Assembly (NCBI GenBank): GCA_023407575.1 | Contig: JAEYLX010000032.1 | Coordinates: 248,001 to 312,000, forward strand | Length of the DNA stretch: 64,000 bases | Origin: Bacillota bacterium | GTDB lineage: Bacteria > Bacillota > Clostridia > Lachnospirales > Lachnospiraceae | Reading direction: 5' to 3' | Part shown: positions 60,449 through 64,000 of the stretch, piece after piece | How the letters are laid out: every line of letters begins with the position of its first letter | Numbering within the stretch: position 1 is the stretch's first letter | Translations under genes and position numbers: made by a program | The notes under the pieces: model-generated | Told to the model about the DNA's origin: nothing | Seen by the model: the letters and a program-made list of their open reading frames with translations, nothing else | Database searches by the model: none

Positions 60449-61930
60449 ATGCAAGATTTTCTAAGGATTCATGAGGCTGATAACGTGTCCATAGCACTAA
60501 AGCCTCTGACGCGTGGGACGATTGTTGAGATTGATAGAAAAGAAATAATACTTCTGGAGGATATACCTCAAGGTCATAAATTTGCCATTACACCTATTTT
60601 GGAGGGTGAGGATATAATCAAGTACGGGTATAAGATTGGTACAGCATTAAAAACACTGGAGCCTGGTACTTGGATTCATGTACATAATGTAAAAACAGGT
60701 CTTGGTGACGTTTTAGAATACTCTTATCAGCCAGTGGAGCCAGTCCTGACATCCAATGAAGAATCAACGTTTCAGGGGTATCGTCGTACTAACGGGAAGA
60801 TAGGGGTTCGCAATGAAATCTGGCTGATACCAACTGTGGGATGTATGAATAACGTAATAACCACCCTTGAGAAAATGGTACAAAATAAAATTACTGGTTC
60901 GATTGAAGCTATATCAGCATTTCCGCATCCCTATGGCTGTTCACAGATGGGAGATGATCAGGAAAATACACTAAAAATTCTTGCTGACTTAATCAATCAT
61001 CCCAATGCTGGAGGAGTCCTTGTGCTTGGACTTGGCTGTGAAAATTGTAATATTAATGTATTGAAAAAACAGCTAGGCGATTATGATTCAAACAGAGTGA
61101 AATTTTTATCAGCACAGGATTGCGAAGATGAAATAGAAGAAGGAATTCACCTTATTGAGGAATTGATTGGTTATGCTGCAACATTTGAACGAGAAAGGAT
61201 TAGTACCAGAGAGTTAGTTGTAGGATTAAAGTGCGGTGGTTCAGATGGACTTTCTGGAATTACAGCCAATCCTGCGGTTGGTAGATTCTCCGACCTATTA
61301 ATCTCAAAGGGTGGAACAACAATCCTAACGGAAGTCCCTGAAATGTTTGGAGCAGAGACAATTTTAATGAATCGGTGTACAAATGAAGAAATCTTCCTGC
61401 AGACAGTGGAGCTGATTAATGATTTTAAAAATTATTATAAACAGCATAATCAAACAATATATGAGAATCCTTCGCCCGGAAATAAAAATGGAGGAATTAC
61501 TACCCTTGAGGATAAATCCTTAGGATGCACACAAAAGTCAGGAAATGCAACAGTAAATGGTGTATTAAAGTATGGGGAGTCAGTGCAGAGGAAGGGGTTA
61601 AACCTCCTTAGTGCACCAGGAAATGACCTCGTAGCTTCCACTGCGCTTGCTGCGTCGGGAGCTCATATTGTACTATTCACGACTGGAAGAGGCACTCCTT
61701 TTGCTTCCCCTGTTCCTACTGTTAAAATTTCAAGTAATTCACAACTCTTTGAGAAAAAACTAAACTGGATTGACTTTAACGCTGGAAAGATGCTTGAAAC
61801 TGGCTCGCTGGAGGAGGTTGGCCGTGAATTATTTGACTACGTACTAGAGGTGGCTTCTGGGAGAAAAGTGAAAGCAGAGGAAGCAGGTTATCACGATATG
61901 GCCATTTTTAAACAGGGTGTTACCTTGTAG
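60449..61930 (+). CDS. uxaA: Altronate dehydratase
   Basis: A 493-residue dehydratase giving 2-keto-3-deoxy-gluconate from D-altronate. The start at 60449 has GGAGGG five bases upstream; a GTG at 60428 would overlap the site. The N-terminal SAF-like domain (1-95) carries the end of a sugar-acid binding part (KYGYKIGTALKTLEPG). The main domain has GVRNEIWLIPTVGCMNN, FPHPYGCSQMGDDQENT, LGLGCENCNIN and LKCGGSDGLSGITANPAVG, with the Cys residues expected for its metal centre. KDG formed here needs a kinase and aldolase, present only in the galactonate cluster. Confidence 0.94.
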   Translation: MQDFLRIHEADNVSIALKPLTRGTIVEIDRKEIILLEDIPQGHKFAITPILEGEDIIKYGYKIGTALKTLEPGTWIHVHNVKTGLGDVLEYSYQPVEPVLTSNEESTFQGYRRTNGKIGVRNEIWLIPTVGCMNNVITTLEKMVQNKITGSIEAISAFPHPYGCSQMGDDQENTLKILADLINHPNAGGVLVLGLGCENCNINVLKKQLGDYDSNRVKFLSAQDCEDEIEEGIHLIEELIGYAATFERERISTRELVVGLKCGGSDGLSGITANPAVGRFSDLLISKGGTTILTEVPEMFGAETILMNRCTNEEIFLQTVELINDFKNYYKQHNQTIYENPSPGNKNGGITTLEDKSLGCTQKSGNATVNGVLKYGESVQRKGLNLLSAPGNDLVASTALAASGAHIVLFTTGRGTPFASPVPTVKISSNSQLFEKKLNWIDFNAGKMLETGSLEEVGRELFDYVLEVASGRKVKAEEAGYHDMAIFKQGVTL

Positions 61931-61975
61931 ATTAAAGTTAGGAATTTTCCATAAATGGTCGGAAGGCGGTGGAGG

Positions 61976-62803
61976 ATGCAGATAGGAATTCGGCTACACG
62001 ATACAGCTGAACTTTCATTGGAACAGCGATTGGCAACAATTAAGCAACAGGGCTTCACCTGTGCGCATTTGGCACTTACAAAGGTGATAAATGATTTTCC
62101 GGTGACTTCAGCTACTTTAACACCTGGATATGCAATGTATCTAAAAAAACTATTTCAACGGTATGAGATTGATATCGCAGTTCTAGGGTGTTATTTAAAT
62201 TTGGCGGAAGCAGATGCTTCCCATAGAGAAGGTGTATTAAGTACCTATAAGGCACATATTCGATTTGCAAGTATATTGGGTTGTGGAGTCGTAGGGACAG
62301 AAACACCATTTTCGGTTAGTAATAGAAAAGAAGCTAGTACGGAAGCAGCAATGCAAACGATGTTGGAAAATTTAAAAGAGATTGTTGGCTATGCAGAGAC
62401 AATGGGTGTTATCCTAGCGATAGAACCAGTTAGTACGCATCTGGTAGCGACACCTAAGCTAGCCAGACTAGTATTAAATAAGATTAATTCTCCTAATCTG
62501 CAGATCATATTTGATCCGGTAAATTTATTGGGAATGGATAATTACTTGGAACAGACAGAAGTTATGGAAGAAGCTATTGACTTACTAGGGGATGAGGTTG
62601 CTGTGGTTCATATGAAGGATTTTGTAATACAGGAGGGAAGAATGGTTGCGGTGGCAGCAGGTTCGGGTAATCTCGTTTACGAACCAATTCTTAGGTTTAT
62701 AAAAACACAAAAACCCATGATTCACTGTACTCTTGAAAATACGAGACCTGCGAATGCAGTTCAAGCGAGAAATTATATAAAATCACTATGGGAAAAAGCC
62801 TAA
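61976..62803 (+). CDS. TIM-barrel sugar isomerase/epimerase
   Basis: A 275-residue xylose-isomerase-like barrel. Metal residues are visible: Glu in ILAIEPVSTH, Asp in IIFDPVNLLG, His-Asp in VVHMKDFVI and Glu in CTLENTRP. The start at 61976 (MQIGIRLHDTAEL) fits the family better than ATG 61955, although GGAGG then lies too close and GGAAGG at 61961 would be the site. It lies between uxaA and the alpha-galacturonidase gene. A role in isomerising a uronate or a rhamnose-type product is possible. The substrate is not known. Confidence 0.78.
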   Translation: MQIGIRLHDTAELSLEQRLATIKQQGFTCAHLALTKVINDFPVTSATLTPGYAMYLKKLFQRYEIDIAVLGCYLNLAEADASHREGVLSTYKAHIRFASILGCGVVGTETPFSVSNRKEASTEAAMQTMLENLKEIVGYAETMGVILAIEPVSTHLVATPKLARLVLNKINSPNLQIIFDPVNLLGMDNYLEQTEVMEEAIDLLGDEVAVVHMKDFVIQEGRMVAVAAGSGNLVYEPILRFIKTQKPMIHCTLENTRPANAVQARNYIKSLWEKA

Positions 62804-62849
62804 TATAAGATAATCGTCATTGCTCTAAATAGGAAAGAAGGTGAGGCAT

Positions 62850-64000
62850 ATGAAAAATACCAGGGACATAGTTTCAGATATCATAATTGCCTATATCGGT
62901 GGTGGCAGCAGGGGATGGGCATGGACTTTGATGTCAGATCTTGCAAACGAGCCGGGGATGAGTGGAAATGTAAGGCTGTACGATATTGATTTTCAAGCAG
63001 CAAAGAATAATGAAATCATTGGAAATAAATACTCCCAATTGGACGCTTGCGTAGGAAAGTGGAATTACATAGCTGTCGAAACCTTAGAAGAGGCTTTGGC
63101 AGGAGCTGATTTTGTAGTTATTTCTATTTTACCTGGAACCTTTAAAGAGATGGCATCCGATGTTCATGAACCTGAAAAGTATGGGATTTATCAGTCGGTT
63201 GGAGATACTACAGGACCAGGTGGTATAATTCGAGCACTAAGGACAATACCAATGATCGCAAAGATCGGGGAAAAGATTAAGAATATCGCACCAGAGGCTT
63301 GGGTGATTAACTACACCAATCCCATGTCACTTTGTATTAAAACTCTGTATCATGTATTCCCGCAGATTAAAGCTTTTGGGTGTTGTCATGAGGTATTTGG
63401 AACACAAAAGGTACTGGCAGAGATTTGTTCCAAAATACTTGCAGAACAAGAAATAGCAGATACTAAAATACATCGGTCAGACATCCATGTTAATGTATTC
63501 GGTATTAATCATTTTACGTGGTTTAATGAAGCTAGTTATAAGGATTTTGATCTTTTTCCTATATGGAAAGAATATATTGACCAGCATTTTGAAGAGGGAT
63601 TTCAGGAGGAAGATAATCACTGGGCAAACGCTTCCTTTGAATGTGCGCATAGAGTTAAGTTTGATTTATTTCGAAGGTATGGTTTCATAGCAGCAGCTGG
63701 TGATCGACACTTGGCAGAATTTATGCCAGGAGGAGAGTATCTGAAAAACCCAGATACTGTAAGGGGATGGAAATTTGGACTGACAACTGTTGACTGGCGT
63801 ATACAGGATCTTGAGCATCGATTAAACAAAAGTAAGAGATTAATGACTGGGGAAGAAGAGATATCCTTAGACAAATCAGGAGAAGAAGGAACGTTACTGA
63901 TAAAAGCACTTCTAGGAATGGGAAGAGTAATCAGTAATGTGAATATTCCTAACCATGGACAGATCACTAATCTTCCATTAAGTACAGTTGTTGAGACGAA
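62850..64000 (+). CDS. lplD: GH4 alpha-galacturonidase, 3' end cut by the window
   Basis: The frame opens with ATG 62850 (AAGGTGAGG site) and stays open to the window end, showing 383 codons of an expected 450 or so. The N-terminal NAD-binding fold reads IAYIGGGSRGWAWTLMSDL. Cys179-His180-Glu181-Val182 gives the CHEV motif, described as unique to the alpha-galacturonidase class of GH4 (B. subtilis LplD). VINYTNPMSL and VFGINHFTWF are family motifs. GH4 enzymes need NAD and a divalent metal and cleave by oxidation-elimination. It would release galacturonate for uxaC. Confidence 0.88.
   Translation, partial: MKNTRDIVSDIIIAYIGGGSRGWAWTLMSDLANEPGMSGNVRLYDIDFQAAKNNEIIGNKYSQLDACVGKWNYIAVETLEEALAGADFVVISILPGTFKEMASDVHEPEKYGIYQSVGDTTGPGGIIRALRTIPMIAKIGEKIKNIAPEAWVINYTNPMSLCIKTLYHVFPQIKAFGCCHEVFGTQKVLAEICSKILAEQEIADTKIHRSDIHVNVFGINHFTWFNEASYKDFDLFPIWKEYIDQHFEEGFQEEDNHWANASFECAHRVKFDLFRRYGFIAAAGDRHLAEFMPGGEYLKNPDTVRGWKFGLTTVDWRIQDLEHRLNKSKRLMTGEEEISLDKSGEEGTLLIKALLGMGRVISNVNIPNHGQITNLPLSTVVET

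Noticed and set aside
1..64000. tRNA, rRNA or prophage genes
   Set aside because: No tRNA-like cloverleaf with TTCRA arm, rRNA signature, integrase or phage structural gene was recognised on either strand.

Overview
The window looks like the chromosome of an AT-rich, low-GC Gram-positive anaerobe of the Lachnospiraceae / Lachnoclostridium type, such as a Clostridium phytofermentans relative. The pointers are AGGAGG-type ribosome sites before nearly every gene, TTG and GTG starts, lipoprotein substrate-binding proteins, YesM/YesN-type signalling and an xPxTG wall-sorting signal. No rRNA, tRNA, phage or transposase gene was seen. Almost every gene serves plant-polysaccharide use, and nearly all the glycoside hydrolases lack signal peptides, so they should act in the cytoplasm on imported oligosaccharides.

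Region 1 (1-8270) holds the tail of an ABC transporter (permease end, lipoprotein), two copies of a 135-bp hairpin-rich repeat, a GH43 enzyme, a small wall-anchored protein with a strong terminator, a reverse-strand AraC regulator, and a GH127/GH146-type beta-L-arabinofuranosidase. Region 2 (8400-35720) is one long forward-strand gene train. It starts with a YesN/YesM two-component pair and continues with an Lpl/Ytc-type transporter (permeases at 12069 and 13047, lipoprotein at 20857), an MDR dehydrogenase, two Gfo/Idh/MocA oxidoreductases, a 1095-residue clan GH-A protein, a GH130 and a GH94 phosphorylase, a GH32-like protein, a DUF5060/DUF4038 (GH140-like) glycosidase, an amidohydrolase, a TIM-barrel isomerase, an ApnO-like dehydrogenase, a PfkB kinase, a nucleoside hydrolase and an esterase. 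The mix suggests uptake of a branched side chain, cleavage by hydrolysis and phosphorolysis, then oxidative breakdown of an unusual sugar.

Region 3 (35744-45410) is divergent. On the reverse strand lie D-galactonate dehydratase, KDPGal/KDPG aldolase, KDG/KDGal kinase and an IclR regulator. On the forward strand lie a binding protein, two permeases and a GH35 beta-galactosidase. A perfect 16-bp palindrome downstream of the forward promoter, with a related site at the iclR start, ties the two arms to one regulator. Region 4 (45422-49870) holds an AraC regulator and a large DUF5107-TPR protein.

Region 5 (49959-64000) is a galacturonate / pectin module: uxaC and a LacI regulator on the reverse strand, then a binding protein, GH105, two permeases, GH28, uxaB, uxaA, a TIM-barrel epimerase and a GH4 alpha-galacturonidase (CHEV motif, cut by the window end). 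It makes KDG but has no kinase or aldolase of its own. Those in region 3 could supply the last steps. No transporter ATPase gene occurs in the window, so all four importers probably share one encoded elsewhere.

Intergenic DNA is unusual. It contains a 211-bp nested palindrome, a 39-nt block shared by the two halves of the region 2 transporter, and several short-period tandem arrays, some of which begin at or across the stop codon of the preceding gene.
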